Shown here: positions 1 to 10,598 of the stretch, one piece after another
Layout of the letters: each line of letters starts with the position of its first letter
Numbering within the stretch: the first letter of the stretch is position 1
DNA from: Paratinospora sagittata
Taxonomy: Eukaryota > Streptophyta > Magnoliopsida > Ranunculales > Menispermaceae
Reading direction: 5' to 3'
Length of the DNA: 64,000 bases
NCBI GenBank assembly: GCA_035771175.1
Contig: CM069613.1
Coordinates: forward strand, 3,716,001 to 3,780,000
Translations under genes and position numbers: made by a program
Notes under the pieces: model-generated
What the model saw: only the letters and a program-made list of their open reading frames with translations
Database searches by the model: none
What the model was told of the DNA's origin: nothing

Positions 1-368
1 GTGATAATAGCAACAAGGCCTCTGTTGCAGAAATTCGTAATGATAATGGGTCTGTTGAGAAGATGAGTTTGGACAAAAATGGAGATGTGTCTGAGTTGAA
101 CGGTGGAGCAAAATTGAGTAAGGAGGAGGAGGGTTTGGAAGGGAAAACTGGTGAATCTTGCAAGGTTAATGAGTTATCGGTGCGTGAGGAAGAAGAAGAC
201 ATTGGATGGGATGAGATTGAAGATCTTGAGAGTGACAATGAGAAGAAAACAGGTGCTGGTGCGAGTTCATCAAATAGAGCTGATTTGCGTGGGCGGTTGA
301 GTGTTGCAGATGAAGAGGAAGATTTGAGTTGGGACATTGAAGATGATGATGTACCTGTCAAGCATTGA
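1..368 (+). CDS. BSD-domain-containing protein, C-terminal end (partial)
   Basis: The frame is open from base 3 to the TGA at 366-368, so the window starts inside a last exon; the first ATG at 63 is internal. The visible 122 residues are hydrophilic and acidic, with two copies of an acidic tryptophan motif (EEEEDIGWDEIEDLE near the middle and EEEDLSWDIEDDD just before the stop). Repeated acidic clusters around a W near the C terminus are typical of plant BSD-domain proteins (BSD: BTF2-like, synapse-associated, DOS2-like), but the BSD domain itself would lie upstream and is not visible. The assignment therefore rests on the tail alone. The molecular role of these proteins is poorly defined. 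Confidence 0.6.
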   Translation, partial: DNSNKASVAEIRNDNGSVEKMSLDKNGDVSELNGGAKLSKEEEGLEGKTGESCKVNELSVREEEEDIGWDEIEDLESDNEKKTGAGASSSNRADLRGRLSVADEEEDLSWDIEDDDVPVKH

Positions 369-1258
369 TCATTTATTATATATCCAATTATATCTGAAAG
401 ACACAAGAATAAGCAACATTTACTAGATCAGGAACACACCCATTAGAAATCCAGGGTGGAGGAAGGAAAGAGCAAGCAATGCAGAAGGTTAAGACATTCT
501 CTAGCTTGTTTTCATTGTAATTCTGTTGCCAAGGTTTGGTTCTGTATGTTAAAAATGTTTTGGTCTATAATGTACATATCCATCAGTATTTACTTGTCTT
601 AAACTGGAATAATCACAGTTGTTATATCAGCACTTCCATTGAATCATTGATTCTTGCTGTGTCCTGTGTACATAACCCTTTTTTTTTATTGGGAGAGCTG
701 TATACATAACTATGAGTCATTAACAGATTCATGAATGTTAAATGCATTGTTGAACCTTGCGTTGAAGCGTTTATTTCTTTGATCTTCACTTTGCTTGGTG
801 GGCAAATTGTCTGAAAACAGAAGTCAGGAGGGAAGCTCTTGAAGGGTTTGATAGGACAACAACATTGCACCGCAGTTTATGAACAGAAGCTCTTCGATAA
901 ACCTTTTGATAATTTGAAAGATGCTGTAAGTCACTCCAGAATGCCATCTATAATAAACTCCTTGATTGAATTGTGGCAGTTGAGAATTAATCTTCCCAAT
1001 TCAAAGACAGTTTTCCATTTTTCAAGTTGGTCAGCATTGATTTGATGCACCAATGCCGTCAATAATGAACTTCTCTTTTGAATTATTACTGTTTTAAGTA
1101 CCAATTTTCCAATGCAAAAACAGTTTTCAATTCTTCATGTTGGTCAGCATTGATTAGATGCTGTCAGAAAAAAAGTATCAGATATTGCTGAAAGCTTGAT
1201 TAATAAACGTGGGAGCAAAATAAAAAAAATATAAAGCAACCCCATTTCATAATGTGGC
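369..1258. other. 3' flank of the BSD gene, no gene seen
   Basis: The first few hundred bases are probably 3' UTR of the preceding gene. A similar AT-rich phrase around 1010-1030 recurs near 1130-1160 (both contain a stretch ending in a GTTGGTCAGCATTGAT-like run), a small local duplication. Short open frames here have no recognisable product. Confidence 0.4.
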
Positions 1259-1261
1259 TTA

Positions 1262-1589
1262 GGGCTTGTTTGTTAGTGCAACAGAAGCACCTTTTTTTTA
1301 TAACCTTTTATAAACAGAATCGGAGTTTAACCCGTTTGCTTACTTTTGCTAGCTGCCTATAATCATAGATCTATCGCAATTTAGAAAAACTGTTTAAGGA
1401 CTGCTTCTCCGTACTGCTTTTGAATTTTAATCTTTTTAAATCAAAAAATATATTTTGAATACCAAAATAACTACTAAAAACACTTTTTAAATAAAGTTGC
1501 CAAATAGATTATCAAACAATTTTTTGTAAACCCTTTTTTCACAAGCATTTCTATAAAAGCTATAGGCAGAAGCAATACCAAACAAACCC
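1262..1589. mobile_element. Tourist-like MITE (PIF/Harbinger type)
   Basis: A 328-bp element has imperfect terminal inverted repeats: it starts GGGCTTGTTTGTTAGTGC and the reverse complement of its end starts GGGTTTGTTTGGTATTGC. It is flanked by a 3-bp direct repeat TTA (1259-1261 and 1590-1592). The TWA duplication and GGGCYTGTTTGG-like termini are the usual signature of Tourist MITEs. It has no coding capacity. Confidence 0.65.
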
Positions 1590-1929
1590 TTATAAAAAAG
1601 GGAAGCCAAAGTTAACAAATAGACTTCATTCCACAAGGTAAGCCACCAAGCCACCCTCCTGAAGTAATTGGTCATTAACATCTTTCAATAGAACTTTCAT
1701 TTGGGTCTCCAAGGAGGTAGTAAATAAAGTTGCCAAACAGATTTTCAACAACTTTTTGTAAACACTTTTTTCATAAGCACTTCTATAAAAGCTATAAGCT
1801 ATATGTAGACGCAATACCAAACAAACCCTTACAAATAAGGAAAGCCAAAGTTAACAAGTAGACTTCATTCCACAAGATAAGCCACCAAGCCACCCTCCTG
1901 AAGTAATTGGTCATTAACGTCTTTCAATA
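1488..1929. repeat. Tandem duplication of MITE 3' end plus flank
   Basis: Bases 1488-1690 and 1721-1929 are two diverged copies of one segment. Each begins TAAATAAAGTTGCCAAA, runs through the MITE 3' terminus and ends GGTCATTAACRTCTTTCAATA. The second copy carries a small insertion (about 6 bp, near 1800). The duplication postdates the MITE insertion, because the second copy includes its end and the flank. Confidence 0.75.
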
Positions 1930-2857
1930 TTGGTTGGCTCTGCTACTTCGTGTTTTCATAAGTGAAGCTTTGAACATGAGATAGTAGATGTTATCGCCCA
2001 AGCTCTGCAGTCCCGTTGAAACAGCAACTTGGCTGTGCCATGTAACCATTGGATGGCTTTCGATTCCACACCATTGGAGGTATTCTGGGGCTACATCCCT
2101 GGTTGATACATCCTGCAAGCTGCAAATGACACTTCTGCCAAACAATTTTTGGTCCTCCCGGTGGAAATTATATCATGGCGTTATTCTTTAAGAGTCTGAT
2201 GGTTGAATTTGTTGTTATGTCAGGCTGAACATGGAAATCTAATTATGATCCTCCTGTTTTTAGATGGGTATACAACCTCTAAAGCCAACTTCAGCATCAT
2301 TCCATGAATAGAACATGTCTGATGGTCAAATTTTGTTAACAGAACAAACCTGGACAATCTAATGCCTGTCCTCTTGCTTTGAGATGGGCATTTAATTAGC
2401 ATTACATGCATGAAAAGGGTGGGCCTGTAAAACAAACCAAACTTGAGTAACAAAAAATAGATATTCATGTTCAGATGATTAGTGAAAGGAATTCCACATT
2501 GAATAGAAGGTGAATTTTTTTGAAAATTTTCAACTTACCCTTAGAAAAACAAATACAGCTGCCAATTACTTTTTTGAAACCTATCTTTCTTCTCTTATAT
2601 AATAACTTTATTTATTAGGGTATTAGGGTATTAACATAATACATAGAGTAAGTCAAATAACATGGTTGGTCCACATGCATGAGAAACTCAAAATGGCTTA
2701 AAGAAACATGAAAACACATATTTAAAGTAGCAAACTAATCTCCAAGTACCAGGTACTTTTGAACATGTTAGATTGTGTTGCATAAGCAGGACAAAAAGTT
2801 ACCTACCGATATATAGGCATAAGGCTCTCCTTGTTGACATATAACTTTTGATTTAAC
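1930..2857. other. Intergenic, no supported gene
   Basis: Only short open frames on both strands are present. The minus-strand frame at 1924-2145 is open for 73 codons, but I see no family, start context or splice partner for it. The rest is AT-rich. Confidence 0.35.
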
Positions 2858-2860
2858 TTA

Positions 2861-3346
2861 GGTGACGTTTGATATGAGGTAATGTGAGGGGATGACCGGA
2901 TGAGAATGAGAACCTTAAAGATTCTCATGTTTGTTTTTCTGTGTGTATTTTTGGGAGCGAGAAAGTGATTTCCAGAAAATTAGGAATCCCACCCAAAATT
3001 ATGTTACTAGAAGCATATACATGCTAATATTAATAATTTGAATATTAATAAATTTTAGTATTAGTTTTATTAATTTAATATTAATTTTATTAATTTAATA
3101 TTAATTTCAATTCAATATTTTCTAATTTGTAATTATTTTAATAATTAATGTTTTTAAAATTAGAAAAGTCGCATAAGATTCTGATGCGCAAACAAACACA
3201 GTAACATAGTATTTCTAATAAAGTTGTTTAAGATTACCATGCATAACTAAAAATATAGCATTCTCATCGTCAGATTCCCTCCACTTATTTTTCCTATAAA
3301 GTGATTCTAATTCCCATCCAAAGATTCTTGTGTTCCAAACACCACC
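2861..3346. mobile_element. Tourist-like MITE (PIF/Harbinger type)
   Basis: A 486-bp non-coding element has termini GGTGACGTTTGATATG and, at the other end in reverse complement, GGTGGTGTTTGGAACA. A TTA direct repeat flanks it (2858-2860 and 3347-3349). The interior is AT-rich, with stretches at 3015-3160 built on ATTAATTT-like repeats. Confidence 0.6.
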
Positions 3347-3349
3347 TTA

Positions 3350-4539
3350 ATGGAATGGATCCACCTAAGCCTATAAAGAAGATGAACACCAAAGAATAAA
3401 TCTCCCTGTATCAAAAGCAGGAAAAAAGAATCATCAAAGCAAAATATCTAACCAATTATGGGTGAAGAGGAAAATGGACAGTGACTGTAAGTACATACAT
3501 ACATAAGCCTAAGCCAGCAAATGTAACTTCTGAACGTTCTTCGAGGTCTTTCAATGCATAGAATACTCAATTTTTAGTCCCAAACTCTCTCCCACCACGA
3601 ATGATTCAATTCACAACACAACAAATTATAGTTATAAACATCTTGTTTTATTTTATTTTACTTTACTTTCATTCATACTAGGTTACTAGCTATAAACATG
3701 TTCAAACCATAAATGTCCTAACATGGTCAACGAAATTACCTAGGAACTTGGCTCAGACCACGATAGAGTCCTCAGTGATATGTATCACTTGATCAGAATA
3801 GAAGATTTCAGGACCAAGCCCTCTTTCAGCATCCCAGGTTCTACAAAAGGAAGCATCATAGTTTCCAAAAAGGAAGCAAATTTCCTGACCAAAGTCTCAA
3901 GTATTAGCTGTTTCATCCAAACTTTATGTTGGAGCTGACATTATTCTCGTTACCAACACCAACGAGGCATATTGCATAAAGCCACTAGGAAATTGAACTG
4001 CTCCATTCATGCTTCAATGCAAGTGGCTAGAGAAACCATAAAATTTCAGCTCAAAGAAATGCTTAAATAGTCATACAAAGCTTTTTAGTCAAACATTATC
4101 AATGTATAAAAGTTGCATGACATCAGTGCCAAAGAGTTTTCCTATAGGTGTCAATTTCCACATTGCATCGTCACATATCTTACAGAAGCCAATAAGGAGA
4201 TAAATGCAGAAAATGCAAAATGGAGAACAACTAAGGATGTGCATCAGTTAGTTTGACATAATCATGTTCTAAGATGTATCAGTTTCAATGGTTCTAAAAA
4301 AAAAATAAAGAAAGAATGTCACAAGGTCAAGAATAGAAAAAACAGTTCAGACCATTAACAATTTCAATTCCAAGATCTCCCTTTGAACATGTGTTCACAG
4401 GCAAAAGGGATGATAAGTTCCAGAAAGTACCTTTAAGCACAACTGAGTCAAGACATTTGTGTCTTCTTCAAGCCTGCAACGTGCAAGACATTGGAAACTA
4501 TTTGTTTTAATAGAAACAAATTACTTGCATAAATATCAT
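3350..4539. other. Intergenic or 3' region of the PPR gene, nothing recognised
   Basis: No long frame and no family is recognisable on either strand. The part next to 4540 is expected to hold the 3' UTR of the minus-strand PPR gene. Confidence 0.4.
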
Positions 4540-6447
4540 TTAACCAACTGAAGCAACCTTGTCAAGAAGATCATCAGATTTCTCCCCGTCCAAAATCAAA
4601 ATATCCTCCAAACAAGGATCCAACAATGGGCTATGTACATCATCTACATCAATAGCACAAACAAGATGATAAAAAACTAAGGCATATGTGGTTCCATCAA
4701 GCTTCAAACCCAAGGCCTTCATCTCTCGAAATAGATCAAGTGAAGAATGAATGTGACGTGATCTCAACACGAAACCAATTATTATTTTAAATGTTAACGA
4801 GTTTGCTTTGATTCCCCCCTCATCCATATCCTTCAAAAACCACTTAATCAATTTAACTTCTTTTGCCTTGCAGAAGCCAAGTAGCATCACATTGAATGTA
4901 TAAATATTAGGAAGCACACCAAGTTCCTTCATTTGGCAGTACAAACTCTGGGCTTCTCCAATTCTACCACCCTTCAAAAGGGCTTGGATGGCAACAGTGT
5001 ATGATACAACATCAAGGGGCGCTTGTTCAGCAGCAGCCTTCCTAAACAACCTGACAGCTCTATGAAACTGACCTACATTTATTAGCTCCGAAACAATTAT
5101 AGTATGTACATGAGCATCCAAAGCAAAACCATTCATAACAATTCCACGATATACATTAATTGCTTCATTAATCCTTCCTGCTCTACAAAGTCCACTCAGT
5201 AATGCAACATAACTATATCCATCTGGAATGAAACCTTTATCAACCATCTCATTATAAAAATCTATAGCAAGAGAAGGATGACCCACTTTACAAAAATAAA
5301 TTAGAAGACTGTTGCAAGAGACAAGATCGGCCGATAAAACACGTCCATTAAAAAGAAGGGGGAAAAGTGAAAATCTCTGGGATAAACGTAGAGTTGACAA
5401 TATAGAAGAAAGGGTATATGAATCAGGTTGTAGATTTTTTTGACTAAAGGTAAGAAAGATATCAAATGCGTCATCGTACCTCCCAATCTTAGAGAGAAAA
5501 TCTATTAGAACATTAGATAGAACCAAGTCAGGAGCACATCCATTAGATTCCATATCATTCAGAACACTTATTGCTCTATCAAACATTTGAAATCCAATAC
5601 ACCCTTTTATCATAGAAGTGTATGTTACAACATTTGGAGAAGTCCCACTCCCAATCATCTTTTCTAGTAACTTGCTCGCAATTCCAAGTTTTCCAACCCT
5701 GCAAAATCCATCAATCAATATGCTCCAAATGGTTACAGACAAAGGAACACCCACGGTAATCATCAAGCCTAGAACTTGCAAAGATTCTCCCAACCTACCC
5801 TCCTTACAAAAACAATTCAAAACCATCGAAAAAGTATCCGAATTAGGTCGAAACCCTCGTTTCACCATCTCATTCAAAACATCACTAACACCACACAAAT
5901 TGTGAAGTTTGCATAAATTACACAATGCAATATTAAAAGTCAAGAAATTTGGTTCATGGGTATCTCTTAAAACTCGAAGAGCGACATCGACACGCCCAAT
6001 TTTAAACAACACATCAATAATCATGTTCCAGGCATATGTGTTTGGAACATAACCATAGTTTCCCATCTCTTCAAAAGCTTCCAATGCTGATCCATACATT
6101 CCTCCATGCCAATAAATTCTTAACAGAATCAAGAAAGTTTGTGCCTTTCTACCACAACCAAAACTCTCTAGCCCTACAATAACACCCTTCACAGAATCAA
6201 ACCTCTCAGTGAGTCGACTTACCACCGGAACCATATCGTTGAATGAACGCGCATCGTGAAAGTAATTTGGCTGGCGGGCACACCACAGGAAGAAGCTCAG
6301 TGCAATTACATCAGAAGGGCAATTTGATAGGGTTGATTCTATAATGGAAGAAGTGAGGACAACCCGATTTCTCACTGGGAATTGTGAATTCAGGGATTTG
6401 GGTATTTGATTCAATAATGTGTGAATCAAACTCCTTCTCAGTATCAT
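4540..6447 (-). CDS. P-class pentatricopeptide repeat protein
   Basis: A single intronless frame encodes 635 residues. After an N-terminal basic, serine-rich leader it has the FFLWCARQPNYFHD block common at the front of plant P-class PPR proteins, followed by about a dozen 35-residue repeats from roughly residue 130 to 600. Examples are NTYAWNMIIDVLFKIGRVD, NVVTYTSMIKGC and NIYTFNVMLLGFCKAKEVK. There is no E, E+ or DYW extension, so it is a P-class and not an RNA-editing type. Such proteins bind organellar RNA and act in processing, stability or translation; the leader fits mitochondrial or plastid import, but I cannot choose between them. The first ATG is used because the leader-like segment starts there. 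The RNA target and exact orthologue are not determinable here. Confidence 0.92.
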   Translation of the reverse strand: MILRRSLIHTLLNQIPKSLNSQFPVRNRVVLTSSIIESTLSNCPSDVIALSFFLWCARQPNYFHDARSFNDMVPVVSRLTERFDSVKGVIVGLESFGCGRKAQTFLILLRIYWHGGMYGSALEAFEEMGNYGYVPNTYAWNMIIDVLFKIGRVDVALRVLRDTHEPNFLTFNIALCNLCKLHNLCGVSDVLNEMVKRGFRPNSDTFSMVLNCFCKEGRLGESLQVLGLMITVGVPLSVTIWSILIDGFCRVGKLGIASKLLEKMIGSGTSPNVVTYTSMIKGCIGFQMFDRAISVLNDMESNGCAPDLVLSNVLIDFLSKIGRYDDAFDIFLTFSQKNLQPDSYTLSSILSTLRLSQRFSLFPLLFNGRVLSADLVSCNSLLIYFCKVGHPSLAIDFYNEMVDKGFIPDGYSYVALLSGLCRAGRINEAINVYRGIVMNGFALDAHVHTIIVSELINVGQFHRAVRLFRKAAAEQAPLDVVSYTVAIQALLKGGRIGEAQSLYCQMKELGVLPNIYTFNVMLLGFCKAKEVKLIKWFLKDMDEGGIKANSLTFKIIIGFVLRSRHIHSSLDLFREMKALGLKLDGTTYALVFYHLVCAIDVDDVHSPLLDPCLEDILILDGEKSDDLLDKVASVG

Positions 6448-6688
6448 TTCGAGAGTTTTGTAGATGTGAAGGAAGATAGGAAAAAGTTTAGCAAGAAAAA
6501 AATGACGCTTTCAAGAATACAGACATGAGGACTATGAAAGATCAGATTTTGAATGATTGGATTGCAATGTTCAGGCATCAAAAAGCTCTGAAAGAAAGAA
6601 AAATAGAGAGAAGTGAGATGAGATGCAGAAAACCAGTACTTTTAGGGTTTGGTTTCTCTGCAAAAACCCTAGAGATAGAAACGAGGAA

Positions 6689-6858
6689 GAACCCTCCTTG
6701 TTCGAGAAACCATTCTCTCTTTGGCAAGCTAAACGCCACCGCTTCTCAACAACCGGAAACCTCCTGTAATCAACAACAAAACAGCTCAATTTCAAATCAG
6801 AAACAGATCGTAAAGAAAACCAAAAAAAAAAAAAACTCAAAAAACAATCTTGAATTCA
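6689..6858 (-). repeat. Duplicated splice-acceptor block, copy 1
   Basis: This 170-bp block is nearly identical to 8220-8388. Read on the minus strand it is a pyrimidine-rich stretch, then GTTGTTGATTACAG, a convincing intron 3' end, then about 100 bp of GA-rich exon-like sequence. It lies 240 bp upstream of the PPR start codon on the same strand, so it may be part of the PPR leader. Confidence 0.7.
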
Positions 6859-8098
6859 AGCTTAGAAAATAACTCTAAGTTGAAAAAAGAGATGATTCTG
6901 ATTATTATAATGATGAAAACTAGGTTATGGAAGAGATGTGCCGTAATGGATCATAGATACATCTCTATAGTATATAGGTGGCGCACAATATGACTGTCAC
7001 TATTCACTACGTCTTTGACTCTTGCATAGCTTAGTAGTTGTCTTTCTTTTTTCTTTATATATATAATTGATATAGGTTATAAAGTTAACTCTGTCCAATC
7101 ATAAATTCAAAATTACTGAACATATCTTGGATTCTCTTTTTTCAACCTTTTTTAATCAAAATTTCAAGGTTGTAACATGTAACTGAACTCATAGAAATTA
7201 CTATTCTATATCTTTTCTGTGTGAGTCATTTTTGTCAATATTACACCTCATTACATTCTTTTGTATAAAAAGCATACGTGATGCCAATTTGATGTGCATC
7301 ACAACAGTGAATTCAACTGACGTTCCAAAGTCACCAATACTAAAGGCAAAGGACTTAAAATCAAACTCCTTCTAAAACAAAATACTAAGATAAGTAAATT
7401 ATTTAATAGAAATTTTAATAAATTTAAATTTATAATTAACATGGTACTAGTGTCGCTAACAGTATATGCTGACAAAACAGGTTAATCTCCAATTTCAAGG
7501 TTCAAATTTGTTCATTTCGCATCACCGCATTAGAAACCAGTTGAGCCAAAATCTATAACCGATAGCCTCTGCACATGGAGGAACAGAATAGGGATAGAAG
7601 AACAAACAAATACCAAACAAATGAGGATAATGCAAATGGCAACAAAGGGACTTAAACCCAAGACCTCTAACAAAACTAGAGCTCCACTACCTGTTATTAG
7701 ATACAACTTAACCCCAAAGCTACAGCTGATTGGTAGAGGCCCAACAATATAAATCAAGCTATTACTAACAATTTCAGCTTCTCAATGTAAAGTCAACTAA
7801 TTTCACATTCAGGTAAAATGCAATAAACATAATGCTTCCCAATATCAAGCGAACAATGAAACATCAATCTGTCATTTTTCTGGCTCAGAACCTTGCTGGC
7901 TCTACATTTCTTTTCATGCTTGAATAAAAAGTTTCAATAAATCCTTATCACAAAACCAATTCTAAACGAAATAAAATACTCTTAAAAACTCATTTCCCGT
8001 TCCTGATGAGCTTCAAGGGAAAAGCTGGCATATATCACCTCTTCAAAACAGTTCCAGTACATCTATATACAGTACAACAAGCTGGCCTCATATACAAA
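6859..8098. other. Intergenic between duplicated blocks
   Basis: This AT-rich sequence has no recognised gene. A minus-strand frame at 7530-7757 shows no family signature. The sequence just below 8098 may be the 3' part of the putative minus-strand transcript that starts near 8.6 kb. Confidence 0.35.
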
Positions 8099-8620
8099 TC
8101 AAATTCCTATGAGAATAATCAAGGAAACTCTCCTACCGGATACTAACCTCTTCTTTCTCTCCGCAAACGCCGTCGCCACCTCCGAATCAGTCGAAACTAA
8201 AGGCGATACTTCAAAACCAGAACCCTCCTCGTTCGAGAAACCATTCTCTCTTTGGCAAGCTAAACGCCACCGCTTCTCAACAACCGGAAACCTCCTGTAA
8301 TCAACAACAAAACAGCTCAATTTCAAATCAGAAACAGATCATAGAGAAAACCAAAAAAAAAAAAACTCAAAAAACAATCTTGAATTCATCAGAAATGAAG
8401 GATCAGACAAGGTCTGGTCAGGAACCCTAGATCCAGAACAGCAACCAACAAATGAACACTAGAATTCCTCTTCTTCTTAGCCATCGAGAAAATCGGAGAT
8501 TTTTCATAAGAACTTATAAAAAGAACATATAGATAATCGATTGAAGAAGGAGAGTCTCACCTGGAGAAGACAATGGCGTCTTCTTCTTCTTTGCTTTTCC
8601 TTCTTCTTTGTTTATATTTC
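8099..8620 (-). other. Putative spliced minus-strand transcript, product unknown
   Basis: On the minus strand a donor CTCCAG/GTGAGA lies at 8560 and a strong acceptor TTGATTACAG ends at 8295, giving an inferred 266-nt intron (8295-8560). The upstream exon is a GA-rich, leader-like stretch. The downstream exon stays open for about 62 codons to a TGA near 8099, but the joined frame has no ATG. The only ATG in exon 2 opens a 15-codon frame. It could be a leader exon, a non-coding RNA or a decayed gene; I do not recognise a protein. Confidence 0.35.
8220..8388 (-). repeat. Duplicated splice-acceptor block, copy 2
   Basis: Second copy of the block at 6689-6858, differing at only a few positions over 169 bp. 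It contains the 3' end of the inferred intron and the first part of exon 2 of the putative transcript. Outside the block the two loci are unrelated. Confidence 0.75.
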
Positions 8621-8629
8621 TTTTTCTTT

Positions 8630-9680
8630 TTCGATTTATTTATTTATTTATTTTTTCTTCGTACAAGCCTCTTTTTGAAAAACAAAAAAAAATCAATTCT
8701 CATTAATTAAATTAAGGTTTTAATTTGATTTGGGTTGAATTTTTTTTTTTAATTTAAATTAATTTGAATTGAATTAAATTTTGACTTAAAACCTAATCTA
8801 ATTCAATCCGTTACACCCGGACCTTTCAATATAATTAACTTTAAATTAGCAATAAAATATAAATGTATATTTACTTTCATATTTTTAAATATTTTTTAAT
8901 TTTTTTTATAGAACATATTAAAGAAAACAAATTATTCTAGCCCATCTCGGATACTTGAAAAATGGTTCGATTAAGTATAATTGAGATATGTTTTCTAATT
9001 CATTATTTGGGGTATTGAAGTATTTCTATGTATTGAAAAATAACCAATTATTTAAACTAAAAAATAATTATTTAAACTAAAAAGATTGAATGGTGAAATC
9101 AAGTAATGTGACTTGTTATTTTTGCCTTTTTTTTCATAAAACCTTGTTAATTAACCAATTAAATGTTAAAGTAGAAACAAATAAAAGTTTCTTTCCAATT
9201 AAATTAAATTAAAATAAAATAAAAAAGTCTTTGTGGAATTTATCTCTTTTGACTTTTAGATGACAAGTTTTATTTTTATTTATTTCTATATTAAAGAGTC
9301 ATATCTAGAGTGCCTGCATAGGTCCAATCCCTTTTTTTTTTTTTTTGGGTCTATCATTCCGGTGTCCCGGGAGACTATTATGTAATCGAGAGCGGAGGTT
9401 ATTGAGTCTCTCTCTTAAAAATAAACGAAAATATATAGACATAAATTCAGACTCTAAATCAAAATTTAACTCATTAATTACGACTTATATTTGTACCTCC
9501 CTCGACAAGGTCACCTTTTTGCCAAAGTTTTATGCATTGTCGTAGGTGCGGTAACGAGGAAGACGCTTTTATTTTTATTTTTAATTTTTATTATTTTCTC
9601 AAGTAAAGATGAGCTTGCGCCTGGACCCAGTACAACAAGCCCAAAGCAGATCATGATGTCACTGTGTATATCTTCATCAA
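8630..9680. other. AT-rich spacer upstream of GRXS15
   Basis: This stretch is very AT-rich with many homopolymer runs, including a T-run at 9331-9346. No gene is seen. The last 100-200 bp should contain the GRXS15 promoter, but I see no confident TATA box. Confidence 0.35.
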
Positions 9681-9689
9681 ATGTCTGAT

Positions 9690-9945
9690 GCAATGGAAAA
9701 CTCAAAAACCGTCGTTTTTTCTCGTTGTAAGATATAAGTCGAGAAGAAGAGACTGAGTTTGATCGATCTGTCGAAGGTTGGTAAGGTCGCTTATAAATCA
9801 TGTTTATCTTTTGTGTTTTTCTTGATTTTTACCGGTTTTATTTATTTATTTATTTTTTCAGGCCCTGTAAATGGCCCAAAATACGTAGTATCTCTTCTTG
9901 AGGAAACTCCTGAGCTTCTCTCTATTCATTCCATCGACAATCACG
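9690..9945 (+). promoter_or_regulatory. GRXS15: 5' UTR exons of GRXS15 with a short uORF (inferred)
   Basis: A likely first leader exon ends at 9780 (GTTG/GTAAGG). A second runs 9862-9945, bordered by TTTTTTCAG and CACG/GTACTT. The second exon contains a short upstream frame, ATG at 9871 to TAG at 9886-9888 (five codons). Leader splicing then joins the exon that starts at 11845 and contains the main ATG. The transcription start itself cannot be placed, and this model is inferred from splice sites only. Confidence 0.45.
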
Positions 9946-10550
9946 GTACTTACTTTCTCCCTGCGTCTGAATTAGGGTTTCAATTTCAATTTTTTGGATT
10001 TTTTGTTTTAAACGACTGTCTTAGTGATATGTTCTTCGATGCAAATTCGCGCTATCGATAATCTTCTACCAGTTTTTTCTTTGTAAATAATTGTTGCAAT
10101 TCCCTAATCGATTTGCTGTGCTAAGTTAGTAATTTTCTACCACTTTCCTTTGTGAGTAATTGTTGCAATTTCCAAATTGATTTGCAATTCTAAGCCAAAA
10201 AAAAACAGCTTTATTTGAGCTCATGCTACACTTTGTCGAAATCAAGCTTTTGTGACATTCTTAAAATATGATTTTTGGAAATATAGTGTGGACCATCTAT
10301 TTGACGAAAGTCCATAGAGTCATTTGTTTATGTCCAAAATTTACTAGTTACCTTCTTTTGTTTTTACATAACAACAACAACTGAACCTCTCAACAAGGTT
10401 TTTTTTTTTTGTCTCTGATTTTCAGTTCTTAGAGGTTTTAATTCTTCATTATTTTCTACAATATAGACTACTCAATTCACTGTGCTTCTGCTCATTTAAT
10501 TGTGTGATTCTCACCTTGGTAAGTTTTGCTACTTTAGTTTCTAGTTCATT

Positions 10551-10555
10551 CTCCA

Positions 10556-10594
<39 letters not shown>
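10551..10594. repeat. (TC)n microsatellite
   Basis: An uninterrupted TC run of about 17-20 units lies in the inferred leader intron of GRXS15. Confidence 0.9.

Positions 10595-10598
<4 letters not shown>

Noticed and set aside
10551..10594. CT run as a GAGA-type regulatory element
   Set aside because: A simple microsatellite explains it; nothing in the sequence shows regulatory use.
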